This document shows positions 47,034 to 58,700 of a stretch of 64,000 nt of DNA, piece after piece. Every line of letters starts with the position of its first letter. The first letter of the stretch is position 1. The stretch comes from Cyanoderma ruficeps (taxonomy: Eukaryota; Chordata; Aves; Passeriformes; Timaliidae). The position numbers and the translations under genes are program-made. The stretch is taken from contig VZDJ01000868.1 in assembly GCA_008694505.1 (NCBI GenBank), forward strand, positions 174,263 to 238,262, written 5' to 3'. A model generated the notes under the pieces. It was not told the origin of the DNA and made no database searches. It saw only the letters and a program-made list of their open reading frames with translations.

Positions 47034-47800
47034 TGTCCTGGTTTGAAAGACAGGTGTCTGTCAAGGAAGGCAGGAGCTTCCCGATGCCCCTCAGGATGGT
47101 GAAATGGGCTGTAGCAGGAACCCTGGAGCAGCAGGCTGGAACAGCAGAGACGGGCAGACCCCAGAGAGGTGAATAAAATGTGACAGAAAACTCCACAGCT
47201 GCAGCAGGAGCCGCAGGGTGACCCGGTGGGAAATGGGCTGCTGGGTTACAGTGTAACAAAAAACCTCAAAGCAGTGGCAGAAGAAAAAACCAGCGGGGAT
47301 GGGCAGTGTCAGCCCGGCTCCCGACCCCAGCCAGGAGAGGCTCCCTCGGAGGGGCTCGGGGTGCCGGGTTTCCCCTCCGGGACCCGAGTGGGTGGTGAGG
47401 GTCCTTTTCCAGCCGAGGTTGGGTGTTAATAAGGTCCCAGTCCAACGATGCTCCTGTGAGCAAAGGCTCACCCTCGGTAGGGGAAGCAGCGACGGGCTGG
47501 ACTCCACCATGGCAGCAAACCCTCCTGCAGTAGCAGCTCGACCTTCCTCCTCCGATCCCGAGGGAGAGAGAGGGCAAGGAGCCGAGCCCAACCCCTCATC
47601 CCCCGGGCAAAATCTCGAGCTATCTCTGCCCTTCCAAGAGAAGACCCCTCAGCTAGGAGAAGGCGGCCACCTCCTCCTTGGCTACATCTTTTGTCTCTCT
47701 TAAGTACTGGTCGTTATTGCCTTGTAGCAACAAATGGGACAAAATTCCATAAGAGAAACAAAACAAAAAATAAATCCTAACCACCACCATCATAACCAAA
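47034..47800 (+). mobile_element. Solo LTR of an endogenous retrovirus (songbird ERVL/ERVK-like)
   Basis: The block starts with 'TGTCCTGGTTTGAAAGACAG', then 'GTGTCTGTCAAGGAAGGCAG', a start seen in abundant songbird ERV LTRs. It runs about 770 bp and ends in an A/C-rich segment ('AAATCCTAACCACCACCATC') near 47792-47800. A CTCAT direct repeat flanks it (47028-47032 and 47802-47806), a possible but imperfectly placed target-site duplication. No primer-binding site, gag, pol or env sequence is present, so a solo LTR left by recombination fits best. The interior (about 47.2-47.6 kb) is the most CpG-rich part of the window. The 166- and 134-codon frames here are LTR sequence, not genes. The family name and exact right edge are uncertain. 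Confidence 0.65.
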
Positions 47801-49004
47801 TCTCATAGAGTACCCTTTGAAACACATATTAGAGGCTTAAATTTATTATCCTCCTTTAGCATACTGGAATATGTGCTAATACGTACTGGGGAGAGTTCAG
47901 GGTAGAGCTTTATAAAGTGACAATTTCTTCCTACTGTCTGTGAGGACAGATAGCATGTGTTAGCTTCTTTTTCAGAGCTTTGTTGCCTGCTGGAATTGCC
48001 TACCAGCTCTGAAAACAGGGCTCTCTTTCTTCTAGCCCAAGCCCCAAAGCTGAGGGAGAATCATAAATCTGAGCCTCAGTTACTTGCCATGCAGCACCTC
48101 TGTAGTGCAGCTGAAACCTGCACTGTGGTCCTTCAGGTGTCCCTCCTCAGGATGTCTGTCAGAGCATGTGTTTGAATATCTGTGTAACATGCTGATCTTA
48201 TCCATTTCAATACACACCTATTCAGAGAATATTGCAATTGGTTGTCTTAAGAAGTAGACAAAACATTGCCATTTAAAACTCATTCACATTGTTAAATGTG
48301 AAGAGAATGATGCTTTATGCAGGTTTTGGTTCAGATGCTGTATCATGGCAAGGCACAGGCAATAAAATTGACAAGTAAATGTTAGAAAACCATCTCAGAA
48401 AAAACATATTTTAAAGTTCACAGAAGGTTTTCCATGTTAAGGTGCATGGAGAATGGTGTGAAGATGAACAGTGTAAGGCTGCCTCTGGTTCTAGCCTTTA
48501 ATCACTGAGAGTGAAAGGAAAGAAAAACAGCAAGAAGCAGCAATGGCTGTGGATACCTGCTGTGAGCCACAGGAAGGCACTGGGATGTGGCTGTAACCCT
48601 GAATGAGGCGCCAGCAGCAGAGAGGTACCAACAGAACAAAGCATGCTACAACTTTTTGTTTCCTTTTTGGTTTGCTTGGGTTTGGGGTTTTTTTTCTGTT
48701 ATAGGTACAAGGGCACTATTTCTCTGTGTTTTGGGGCAAATACTGTTGTTTCCTTTGCCCAACCTTTGCAACTACTCGTGGGAGAATAAAGGGATGAGAA
48801 AGCTTGGGAAAGTAGTCCCACATGTTTGCAGATAGTTACTAAGTCCTGTAGGCAAAGCTGGATAAGCAGTCTTTGTTTTGAAGCAAGAGCAAAGGGCCAT
48901 CTTCTGCCCTAAACCCAACAATGTTCATTTCCTGAGTGGGGATCAGAAATAAACCTTTCACAATCTATTTTTGAAGCCAATCACCCCAAACTTGGGTGCT
49001 CCTG
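47801..49004. other. Non-coding unique stretch
   Basis: No gene found. A T/G-rich patch lies at 48650-48700. Open frames of 72-82 codons (47957-48175, 48587-48835) are chance-like. Confidence 0.5.
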
Positions 49005-49044
49005 TCTGCTGTTTCAGAGACTTTCTAGGTTCTGAAACAGCAGA
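49005..49044. repeat. Perfect 14-bp inverted repeat (hairpin)
   Basis: TCTGCTGTTTCAGA at 49005-49018 is exactly complementary to TCTGAAACAGCAGA at 49031-49044, with a 12-base spacer. As RNA this would fold to a 14-bp stem. No U-tract follows and the arms are too short for a microRNA precursor, so the role is unknown. Confidence 0.9.
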
Positions 49045-52000
49045 TTGCTATAACAAAAGGCTGAAGTGTTACTTATAAAAATGGCACTTTGTCTTCAGAA
49101 AAAGGCCCCAGAAAACACCCTACATTTTGTCCTCCTGGTAAGATACACATGGAGCTTACATCAATAAGCCTTTAATCATGTGTGTCTTCACTAGCTGTGC
49201 TGCAACTTGTTTACACTGTATAAACTCTTCAAAGCCCTGTCCTTGTATATGTGTGTTAAAAGTCTTGCACACCTACAGAGATGTACATAAAATATAAATC
49301 CTAATCCTTATCAGTAATCAAAGAAAGAAGCTGCTGCAGGCTGCACTTTGGCTGACCCTGGCCCAAGTCAGCTAAAGAGGAGGAAATAAAACCCCTGTAT
49401 ATGACACTGTGGAGCAGCAGACAAGTGTCTCAGCTCCTGTCTTAGATGCTCTGTGTACCCACAACACTACAAAAACACGGAGGATTTTTCAGCCTATCAG
49501 TAACAGGGTATTGCACCTCATTCTGCAGATCCTTGTGGCTCCCACTGCCTGTGAAAGCACATGGACAGATGACTCAGGCCAGGGGGACAGGCACTGGCAC
49601 TGTCTCTGGCCCAGGAGGGGAAGAAATAAAGTCTGGAAGTGCACCCGCCACAGCTCCAAGGATGTGGGTGTCACTTCTTTCATACAGGCATTATTTTGTT
49701 GAAGCCAAACTTCCCATACAGCTGTTTCCATAGGCAGCTCTGTGTGATGCCGAATTCTCAGGATGACTCAAGGTGTGAATTTGCTCTACTTTGTTTTCAC
49801 TGCATTTGTTCAGTCTCATTCACTTCATTTGTTTTCAGTCTCTGCAGGGATAGTGGATATGCACAACTTCACATTCCACCACAGCTGACTTTTCCATACA
49901 AATCCCCATTTTACAGCTCTCCTGGCCTCTCAAAGATGAGAAATTATGTTCTTGCTAGTTTAACCCATGTAAAAACTTCCTCATAATCTGAGTTTGGGAG
50001 GGAATTAATAAATCCCAATACAGGTTTCCTGGGAAGGAATTCTGGTCCGTTTTCAAGGCAATGATGCAATCTCACTGATGGAGTGAGAGTAACTTTTCCT
50101 TTAGTGCATGCCTTGGATCGCACATTAGTTGTATAGAACAAGTGAAATATTTCCAAGAACACCAACAGAAGTGCAATAATTTTCTTTCTCTCCTTTTTCC
50201 CACCATTCTTAAATTTTCCTGTTCTCCCTTTCAGCTTTTAAAACAGCATGTACTGCTTAATTTTAAAACGTAAACCCTTCCATCAGATCTCTTTTTCTGG
50301 CTACATGCCTGTCTTCTTTCTGCCTGCTGCACTGAAAATGATGCTGTGTGCTCATGAAAGCAACAACTGACAGAGGGGCAGCTTACAGGACTGGCTGAAT
50401 GAGCAGTATGAGGAGCACCAAACCAGCACTGCTACATTGCTACCTGAGAGGTGATGCAAGCATCTAGCTCTTCTATTTTAAAAACTTTGCTCTGTCCAAA
50501 TAAGCATGCAGTCAACATCTGTTCTGCTGCATAGCTTTTCTAGCAAGGAGTAGTTTAACTTGTAGAGAGTTTCAAAGTTTACCAAGTTGGGGTTTTTTTC
50601 CCCTATGTTTGCCATATTCTTCCCAGTGCCCTTGTTTTCTTTTTCCCCCTGGATAAGGGGGCATTTTGACAATGGTCTCCTAAGGTTGCATTCAAAAAGC
50701 CACAAATCTTTCAGGGTACATGGACAATCCATTTCCAGACAATTTTTTTTTTTTAATGTAAATACTTAATTCTGGAGCTGCTTCTCAAAGACTTATGGCA
50801 GTGGTTATATGAGAAAGTAGGTAACTTGTAGTCACTTTGATTAGGGGAGCAGTTCACCAGTAGTGTTTTACACTATTTGTGGGGTTTTCTTGTTGTTTGA
50901 ACATGCTTGGTAAACTGATGTCATTCACTATTAAAGCTAGAAAACTATTTTCTAAGTGCATAAGCACTACATGACATTACTTCCTGTGTGCTGTGGGTTG
51001 TTATTAGTGCCTTTGTTGAATGACTTTGTTCTCTTTCTTTACTGTTTCTTAATGTGATCTGTGCACTGGCTCTGTCTTTAGAAAAAGAAGTCACAGTTTA
51101 AAATGATTCAGAAATAAAATGTAATTTTATTGAAGATTTTGTGTAAATGCTGCCTGCAGGATCTTTTGAAGCAGTCTTCTGGAACTAGTCAGCTTTTGAA
51201 GGGCCTAATCAGATGTCACCTTAGCTAAAGCATAAATTCCACTTTTAGGTTGAAGTTTTCACTGCTTTAATTGACCTGGTACAGGTCTGTGTGTTGATTA
51301 CCACAAAGCAAAAGCGCAAGACAGGAAGTCTACTACTGCTATACGCAAGCTATCATTGATACTGTGGATTTCATGGGGATAGGTTTTAAAAAGCATGTCT
51401 GATTTTTACTTACAATCTGCTTATATATTACTTTTTCCCTTTACATGCACATCCAAGCTAAGAACCTTAAGAGAAATAAAAAGGCCTTTGCATGAAGTAA
51501 CAAAGCTGGACAAAGTCGGTGTGCCTTGAAGAGGCCACTGGGTTGCACCCCACAGCTCATTAGAGTTCAAATAATAAGAAATTAATTGAAATGGGAAATA
51601 CACTCCAAAATGATGAGATGGAAGTAGTTCTTTAGACTGAATTATGTGGACAGCTTCATCTGGTGGGTGGATGCTACCAAGAAAAATGCTCACAGCATAT
51701 AGTTCTACTGAGATGAAATTCATGTTGTTGTTTGTGCCTTTTCTGACATTGCATTATATGTTTAGGCTAATGGATACATGTATTTTCATGGCATTAGAGC
51801 TCATGGAAACCATAAGTCAATGTCTGGTGATTTGCTAGAAATAAGTTTCAAACTGAATAAAATTTAAGTTAGGGTGAGAGTGGGACTTTGAATCTCACAT
51901 TGTGTCTCTCATTTTGGATAGATCCCTGGGAATATTTAATGCAAAATGCATCAATGATTGATGAACACTAAATAATCAAGTTAGTTCTAAAAGCTGAAAC

Positions 52001-52368
52001 CTGCAAATCTAATCTACTGTTGACGTTTTCACTATTGTTTACAGCTGTACTGTAAAACATATATGGATGTACAACAAGAGAGTAATCTGGCTTTAAATGC
52101 AGTTTATTGTTTGGCTCAGGAGTGTAATAAAACTGTCAGCCAAACTCTGCCATTGAACACCAAGTTATCTCCACTTATGACAGGAGCTTGTCAGTGATTT
52201 ACAATAAAAATTCCTGTAGGGTTAATAATTATAAAAATACTGAAAGAGAATTTTCACTCTCATTAGCAGTCAGAAATGGGTTGTATATTAGTGGACTACA
52301 GTCAAACTACATGTGCTTGAACTGCTCAGAACTGTCCCTTTGCTGTGCATACTGCTTGCCTTGCTTTG
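49045..52368. other. Non-coding unique stretch
   Basis: No gene found. Overlapping frames of 80-115 codons at 49.4-50.0 kb are open on both strands with no domain. 52015-52150 is AT-rich and may be a conserved non-coding element. I recognise no mobile element. Confidence 0.5.
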
Positions 52369-52450
52369 CCATCCCATCCCATCCCATCCCATCCCATCCC
52401 ATCCCATCCCATCCCATCCCATCCCGTCCCGTCCCGTCCCGTCCCGTCCC
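52369..52450 (-). repeat. (ATCCC)n/(GTCCC)n pentanucleotide array with G-quadruplex potential
   Basis: Sixteen pentamers: eleven ATCCC units (52371-52425) followed without interruption by five GTCCC units (52426-52450). The minus strand reads GGGAT then GGGAC repeats, so every unit offers a G-tract separated by two-base loops, enough for several tandem quadruplexes. The variant block is confined to one end, showing that an A-to-G change arose once and spread by unit duplication. It also creates a CpG in each unit. The Ser-His-Pro-Ile frame read through it is an artefact. Confidence 0.97.
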
Positions 52451-54002
52451 ACGGTAGTTTTGGTCAGGAGGGTGTGTTGGGAGCTTTAAGTATCCTTATT
52501 TTAGCTACCAGAGGTGAGAGCTGTATGAATGTCACCCAGCCCAGGCACGCTGCTGTTTCCCGTGGAGCTGCAGCTGAAAGGACACCCTGGAGCAGAGGGG
52601 GAGGGGAGGCCTGGCTGTGCTGGCAGCACCTCTTCTGGAGACTGTGCAGCACCCCGCACTCAAGACAGCCAGCTTTGCACTTGAGCTCACAGCAGACCCT
52701 CCCAGGTCCCCTCAGTTACCTGAGAAGGGGGTGATAGGTGCACCCAAAAGGACAACTCCCTTCAGGCAGAGGAAGGAAGAGACTCCAGCCTCCCACATCT
52801 CAGACAAGTTCTGCAACCACCGAGCTCCTCAAGGGAAAAACAGATGCTGTCCCTCCCTGCTGTGTGGGAGAAAGGGCTGAGGGCTGGTGCTGCTGGAGTA
52901 TCAGCCTGCAGGCAAGGATGTGGGTAGTGGGCACTGCGCCTTTGCAGTCCAGAGGAAAACACACACATAGTTAGAGGCAAAGATATATCCCTCTTCTTGG
53001 TATTTACTAAAAGCTATTTTGCATTGTTGATTTTTCTACACTTGTCCTTTCTTGAAGCCTTTTACAGCAAGCTGTATTCATGGTTACAGGTTCTCCTGGA
53101 TGGCTGAGCTCTTAAAAGCCAGCATTATAATGGTCGGTTGATCCAATCCTTGGAAGTGTGAGTCTTGTTTCCAGAGTTGATTAAATTATCAATTGCCTAA
53201 GAGTACCCCAAACCACCAGAAGAAATGCTTCTTGCCTGAGCCCTTGGGAATACCTACAGCAAATTTTCATCAGGAGATGTAAAAGCTTAGTCCCAACAAA
53301 GGACATAACAAGAACTCAAGATAAAAAGAACTCAATATATCAGACAAAGGAATCTGAATTTGTTTTATTTATTTGTATTTATGATAATTTTCTATACGTC
53401 TGACTGTGTCTCAAAAATTTAAAGCCATCATTTAGAAAGATGTCAGTGGTAGAATACCAATTAAGAGTAATTTCTGTTTTCATGTGTTTCTCAATGAATC
53501 CTCAAAATCTCTTCATACTGTTCACTCAGCCTCTGAAAATAAGATTTTAAACTTGACCAAGGAGGAAGCAAATGCCTCCAAAAGAGGCTGAGTCCCGGAA
53601 GTGTAATCTGTGATGCATTACTGTTGTAAAGACACATAATCAAGCTGATGAGGACAGAGAAAGTTTCCATAACAGCAACAGTACTAAAATGAGACTGGAA
53701 GAGTTGTCATTATTGTTTGAAATGATGTGTGTTTGAAACAGACACAATCTCTAAAGCAGATCACTATTATTTTCTGCTCTCATTGCAGCACTTGAGGCAT
53801 TGTGCGACTCACAAAACCCCTCAGCCATCTCTTCCCCTTCAATTTTTCCATCACTGTGGAATTTAAATAGCTTGCTCTTCTCAGACAATAGATTTGTCTT
53901 TCTGCCACCAGTACTGTATTTATTACAAATGCCATTTCTGCTTAAACAGAAGGGTCTTGTTTCAAAAAGGGCATCAGTCAAATTTTCTGTAGCAGATGTC
54001 GT
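52451..54002. other. Non-coding stretch, GC-rich then AT-rich
   Basis: No gene found. 52520-52960, directly beside the pentamer array, is richer in G and C and purine-rich in places, with several frames open at once. It could be part of an old LTR, but I cannot match it to one. 53.0-54.0 kb is AT-rich unique sequence. Confidence 0.45.
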
Positions 54003-54526
54003 TGTTGAGGAATGGCATTCCCAATTTAGTGCTCCCATTGAGACTCCAAACCACACTTCCCCTCTCCCTGGTGGTGGGATAGAGAAGAGAATTGGAGGCA
54101 CAAAAACTAAAGATGGCAGGTTGAGATAAGAACAATTTACTGGAAACTGCAATGAGATAAGAAAACAAACAGTAACACAAACAATATTACTGACACAAGG
54201 TGCAAGAGAAGAAACATTATTGCTCACTGTGGAGATCCCCAACAACACACCATATGTGAATGCAGCCACCTCCCCCACGACTGCTCCCTCTGCCTTGGGA
54301 CCAGAGTTATCCCACCCACTCCCTCTGGCTTGGGATCAGTGTCACCCTCCAGCTCTGTCTGCCGTGCTTACTCAACTGCAAAAGCTCCTTTTTCCTGGAA
54401 GAGACTCCCTCTCCCATCCCTGGCAATGATGTGAGATGGTATAGAATAACCTCTGAGTCCTGCACATGCCCCCTCCAGCTACTGCAAAAATTAACACAAA
54501 AATTAACCCTGGCCAGGACACCAGAC
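54003..54526 (+). mobile_element. Diverged endogenous retrovirus LTR
   Basis: The block starts 'TGTTGAGGAATGGCATTCCC' and includes 'GAGACTCCAAACCACACTTC', then 'AACAATTTACTGGAAACTGC' with 'AATGAGATAAGAAAACAAAC', then 'GATGGTATAGAATAACCTCT', and ends 'AATTAACCCTGGCCAGGACA'. These blocks and their order resemble a common bird ERV LTR. It belongs to a different family from the LTR at 47 kb. The right edge (54520-54526) is approximate and I see no clear target-site duplication. No internal retroviral genes flank it, so it is an isolated, inactive LTR. The 175-codon minus-strand frame (53751-54278), the longest in the window, runs through half of it and is not a gene. Confidence 0.6.
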
Positions 54527-54660
54527 AAAGTAGAATTTCTGTTAGAGAATCAAATGAACTAAATTTTGTATATTTGCATAGCAGCCAGACTTATATTGCT
54601 TGCATTCAGAGAAAATTCAGTAATTTCAGTAACAAAGGTGTTTAAATTTATTTCCTGTTC
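54527..54660. other. Short unique spacer
   Basis: AT-rich sequence between the LTR and the microsatellite. Nothing was recognised. Confidence 0.6.
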
Positions 54661-54688
54661 ATCTATCTTCTATCTGTCTATCTATCTG

Positions 54689-54722
<34 letters not shown>

Positions 54723-54726
54723 CATC
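54661..54726. repeat. (TCTA)n tetranucleotide microsatellite
   Basis: About 15 TCTA/TCTG units. TCTG variants are interspersed in the left half and the right half is pure. It has the same motif and orientation as the array at 1.3 kb and is likely length-variable. Confidence 0.97.
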
Positions 54727-55711
54727 TTAATTACAAAGGATTTTCTAGGCGCAGCAGGATGGCCACAGCCTTTAAGGCTAGCTTTGGCTGCAGGAACAAA
54801 GCATTAAGTTCAGTGGCATGCTTATAAAGACAATTCTTCCCAATCTGGAAGTGTTAATCTTACTTGAGACACGCTGGTGAGGTGGCTTGGAGCTACTCAA
54901 CGTTTTTTTCAAGTGCTAATTGCATATATTCTCTTGATGTTGTTTCCAGCAAGGAAACAGTTGGAAACCTTTTGTTGAGTTAGGCATTGTTTTGAATTAA
55001 AGTCAATATAGTGTTTCAATATCTCTGTGTTGTGTGATGCACAGGCAGGGAGAAGTAGTAGTGTTCTTTACAGCCAGCAGCCTGTGGTTTACGCCCCACA
55101 AACTGTAGATCACCCACGTTTCTTTCTGAGGCAAGCCTCAGCAAATTCAGGCTTGCAGGATTTCTTTGTATGGTTTGCAGTTCCAACATGCTGAGTCCTG
55201 TTAGTGTGTTCAGGCTCATGTGAACTAGGAAGTGTCCAACTGATGTCAAAACAAAACCAATTCATATGGAATCTGATCCAAATGAAGCCAATGTTAGAGC
55301 CTCATGACTTCAGCCTTTTGGTCGGATGTATCTTCTGTAGTGTGACCAATGGTATTCACTTCCTTTGCGTGCTTGTCTGAATGCATTTCTGTCACCTAAG
55401 AGGAGTAGGAAAGGTCTTCCCAAGGTAGTCTCCTGATCTGCAAAGGACTGCAGTTGATTCTCCTTTTTCTATTAATTTTGTGGTGACCAGTATACTCGAG
55501 TAACACGGCAGAAGCCATCTGTTAAAACAGGCTGAGAGCACCTGAACACAGTGCCAGCTGGAAAAGCATGACCCTGAAGCCTCCAGGACTGGTAGCAGAT
55601 TGCTACCTAGACATAGGACAAACATAACAGGAACAGACACTTTCACTGACAAGTGTGAAAGTGCTTACTCCAGGTTTGCATCATGAACTGAAGCAATAGA
55701 TGTGTGTCAAT
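54727..55711. other. Non-coding unique stretch
   Basis: No gene found. Open frames at 55016-55249 and 55392-55652 (minus) lack recognisable features. Confidence 0.5.
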
Positions 55712-55750
55712 GAGGAGTAGTGTTTGAGGAGGGACTCAACACTACTCCTC
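55712..55750. repeat. Near-perfect 16-bp inverted repeat (hairpin)
   Basis: GAGGAGTAGTGTTTGAG (55712-55728) is complementary to CTCAACACTACTCCTC (55735-55750) with one unpaired T and a six-base loop. A quasi-palindrome this tight commonly arises by template switching during replication. As RNA it would form a stable stem, but it is too short for a microRNA precursor and has no terminator context. Confidence 0.92.
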
Positions 55751-58700
55751 CAAGGTGGCTGGCATAAAAGTTTTGGTACTTGTGACTAATCCCTCATTTC
55801 TTAAATCTTTTACTTGTAAGCATGTTTGTTGGTGACTGCTCTGAATCAGCTTTGGAGAGGTTGGTGTCTGTCCCACCTCCCCCTCCAAAAGCACCAGCAC
55901 ATTGCAGGCCTGTGGTTAAGTTCTGCAATCTGGTCCTGTATGAAATACTCTGCACTTCAGGTTTGTGGTGCAGTAACTTGAGCAATCCTAGCTATGTGCA
56001 ACTTGTCATATGGCACTATAAAGTAGGAACACACTTTCCAACAGTTATTAATTTTCTGCTGCAGCATACAAAATATGCTAGATCTGCCACTAGATTTCTG
56101 TGTTTTCAGGCTCAGTGACACCACAGGGGAATTCTTGAGGGGCAAATGTTTTAGATGAGGAAAAGCTTTTTGTCTCCAATAGTACTTCAAAGACAGGTTT
56201 TTTATATGCTGCCAGGATACATGGGAACACCTGTTACAGATATCAAATGGAGGAGTATTCTCCCAAAATGGAATATTTCTCTTCTGCCTTCCTTGTTTGT
56301 CTCCAAACAAAAGCATTCTTTTTGTACCGGCATATCTCCTTTTGAAAGATGGATCATATTGCATTGGAGAAGAGATTTGAGTGAAACTGTGTATTGATTT
56401 GCACCCTGCTGTTTGAATTTACAGATTAATTCAACCAAATATGATTAGAAGAGAGGAATTCATATTTCTGTATAATCTTTGTCAGTTGATTATGAAGCAT
56501 TAATGTTTGTTGCCTTGCTTCTCTCTGATCTGCAAAGAGAAGGTTAGGAAATATCTTTGGTCTCATCTTTCCTGTTATGATAAATAACTGATCTGTGGTC
56601 AGAGCTGTAAAGTTCATAACCTACCCAGAAAAAACTTAGGAACAAACCACTGCTGCTGCAACATTATGTAAAGTGGAAAACCTATTTTCCTGGGGAGAGG
56701 TGCTGCTTAGAGATGATTTCACAAAAGAGGAAGTCCTTGCTGTTTATCCTGCTTGATCCAAATGTGCAACATTTCCTGTGGCCAGATCTGCAGTAAAATC
56801 AAAGGGGGTAGCCATCTTCTGTGGTCTATTGCTTCCTATAGCATACACTTATGAGAAGGGAAGAAAACTATAATTTGTTATACAACTATCCCTAGCCTTC
56901 CTTTCCTTATCAATCAATTCTAAAAAAATGATGCATTGGTAATAACCCCACAGGGTCCAACTGATAATCTGTTTTTCACATCTCTGCGGCAGAACCACTG
57001 TCTATTTTAAGGTGACAGAAAGCAGTTTATATATTTTGAAAGATGGAATTTATCCTTAAGACTTTGGAAACACAGAAGGTAGACAGCTGATGAAATCTGT
57101 GCTTGCAAAAGGCCATTATTTAGGTTACAAGGTCAAACACAAAGCAGATAGCAACTGCCATTATTACAATTACCTTCACAGCTTTAAGTCCCCAGTGTAT
57201 CTCAACAGAATTACAGTTTTTAATTGTACCCTGTGCAGTTTTTTCTGTGATGGCTCCTACATGGGCACTATTTGGCAAGCCTGAAAAAAACGCAGGTTTA
57301 TTGAAAACATCTGAATGGATTTATTGAAATATCTCTACAGAGAAAGGAAATGAGCCATGCTCAGTGCAGCAGAGAGCTGCCTTTCTCCTTTTTTTAGGAC
57401 TGAGGTTGTCATCTGATGAGAAGTTTCTTGAAAAAGTCTGTGTGTGTGCACCCACAGCCATGCACAGGGAATGGAGTTCTTCCCATTTTCATAAGCACTG
57501 AGGCAGCTATTCCTCCTGGACCCCGCAGTCTGGTGACTGGCACCCCCTAAACACTGAAATGATTGATGAAATCAGTTGCCAGCTGGAGTTCTGGGTGGGT
57601 AATGCAGGAGACAGAAGCAGAATTCCTGGATTCCACTTGTGTCTGACTCAGTGTGTGATCTTCAACAGCAAATATAAGTCAAATCAGGGCATGCTCTGAT
57701 CTGTCACGGAAGGCAGTTGTGGGATTAATGAGTGTTTGTCAAACCTAGTTTAGTCAATGCTGCAAAACATAGGCACAAGTAACTATTGGGTGTTGGGCCC
57801 CATTTTACCAGGAACAGGCTGACAGAATTAACAAGGATGCTGCAGTCTAAGGCAATGCTGTTGTTAGTCTACTGAGAATATTTGTTCCTTCTCAGTACAG
57901 GGTTTATGATAATGTTTTTTGCCCTCCCTTTCATTTAATTGGCCACCAATATCCATAATTGCCAGAAACTGTTCATTGAACTCATGTGCCATTTCAACTG
58001 CATCCTCCAGAGTTCAACTGTTCCTGCATTGGGTCTGTATCCCTGCCCCACATCTCACACAGCAGAGGGTGGACCCAAATAATCTTAGGACAGAAATAAG
58101 TGCAGATCCACCAGCTTCTTCTCACTAGTTCAAATTCTTTTGGGACAGGTCAGATTAACTTTTCATGCTCTGAAGAGCTTATAGGACTGGAACCACATCT
58201 CTGCCATTTCCTGGGGCATCAGACTGGCTGCCGCTGTGAGGAACAATGGGGCAATCAACGCAGGCACAGTGGGCCTCTCTAATTAGCCTGGAAGAGTTTC
58301 TACTGCATGCAGTTGATGTGGTTCCCTCAGAGAGCAGCAGACATGCAGAGCAGCCCAGCACAGGGAGCTGCCTCAGAGCTCCTCCATCAATGGTCCTGCA
58401 GCAGGGGAAGGTAGCAGTGCTGGTTTTTGTCCTTGGATACTCAACAGTTCCAAGGAGGAAAAAAATAGAAGAAAATGCTCTTTCTTGGATACTGGTACTA
58501 GGAAGAGTCTGAAAGACAGAATTTAGTAATGAAATGAGCATGCAGACCGCCCCACAGCTGGCTTGTGTGCCTCATTGGTTCCTAAAGTTCAGGTGCCAAC
58601 TTCCTGCCCAGAAATCAATATTCTCTTTCTGAAAATATAAAAATGCTGGAAGAAAGTATCCCAAATCTGAGACAACCTAAAAGTGGTTATATTTTGCAAA

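Noticed and set aside
47091..47703. Overlapping 166-codon (minus) and 134-codon (plus) frames
   Set aside because: They lie inside the LTR and are open on both strands because of its GC-rich, stop-poor composition.
49005..49044. microRNA precursor or intrinsic terminator
   Set aside because: A 14-bp stem is too short for a microRNA precursor, and there is no U-tract or bacterial context for a terminator.
52188..52457. Pro-Ser-His-Pro repeat protein
   Set aside because: Translation of the ATCCC array.
53751..54278. Longest open frame (175 codons, minus strand)
   Set aside because: It runs from unique DNA into the antisense of an LTR and has no domain. Its length is within what chance gives over six frames of 64 kb.
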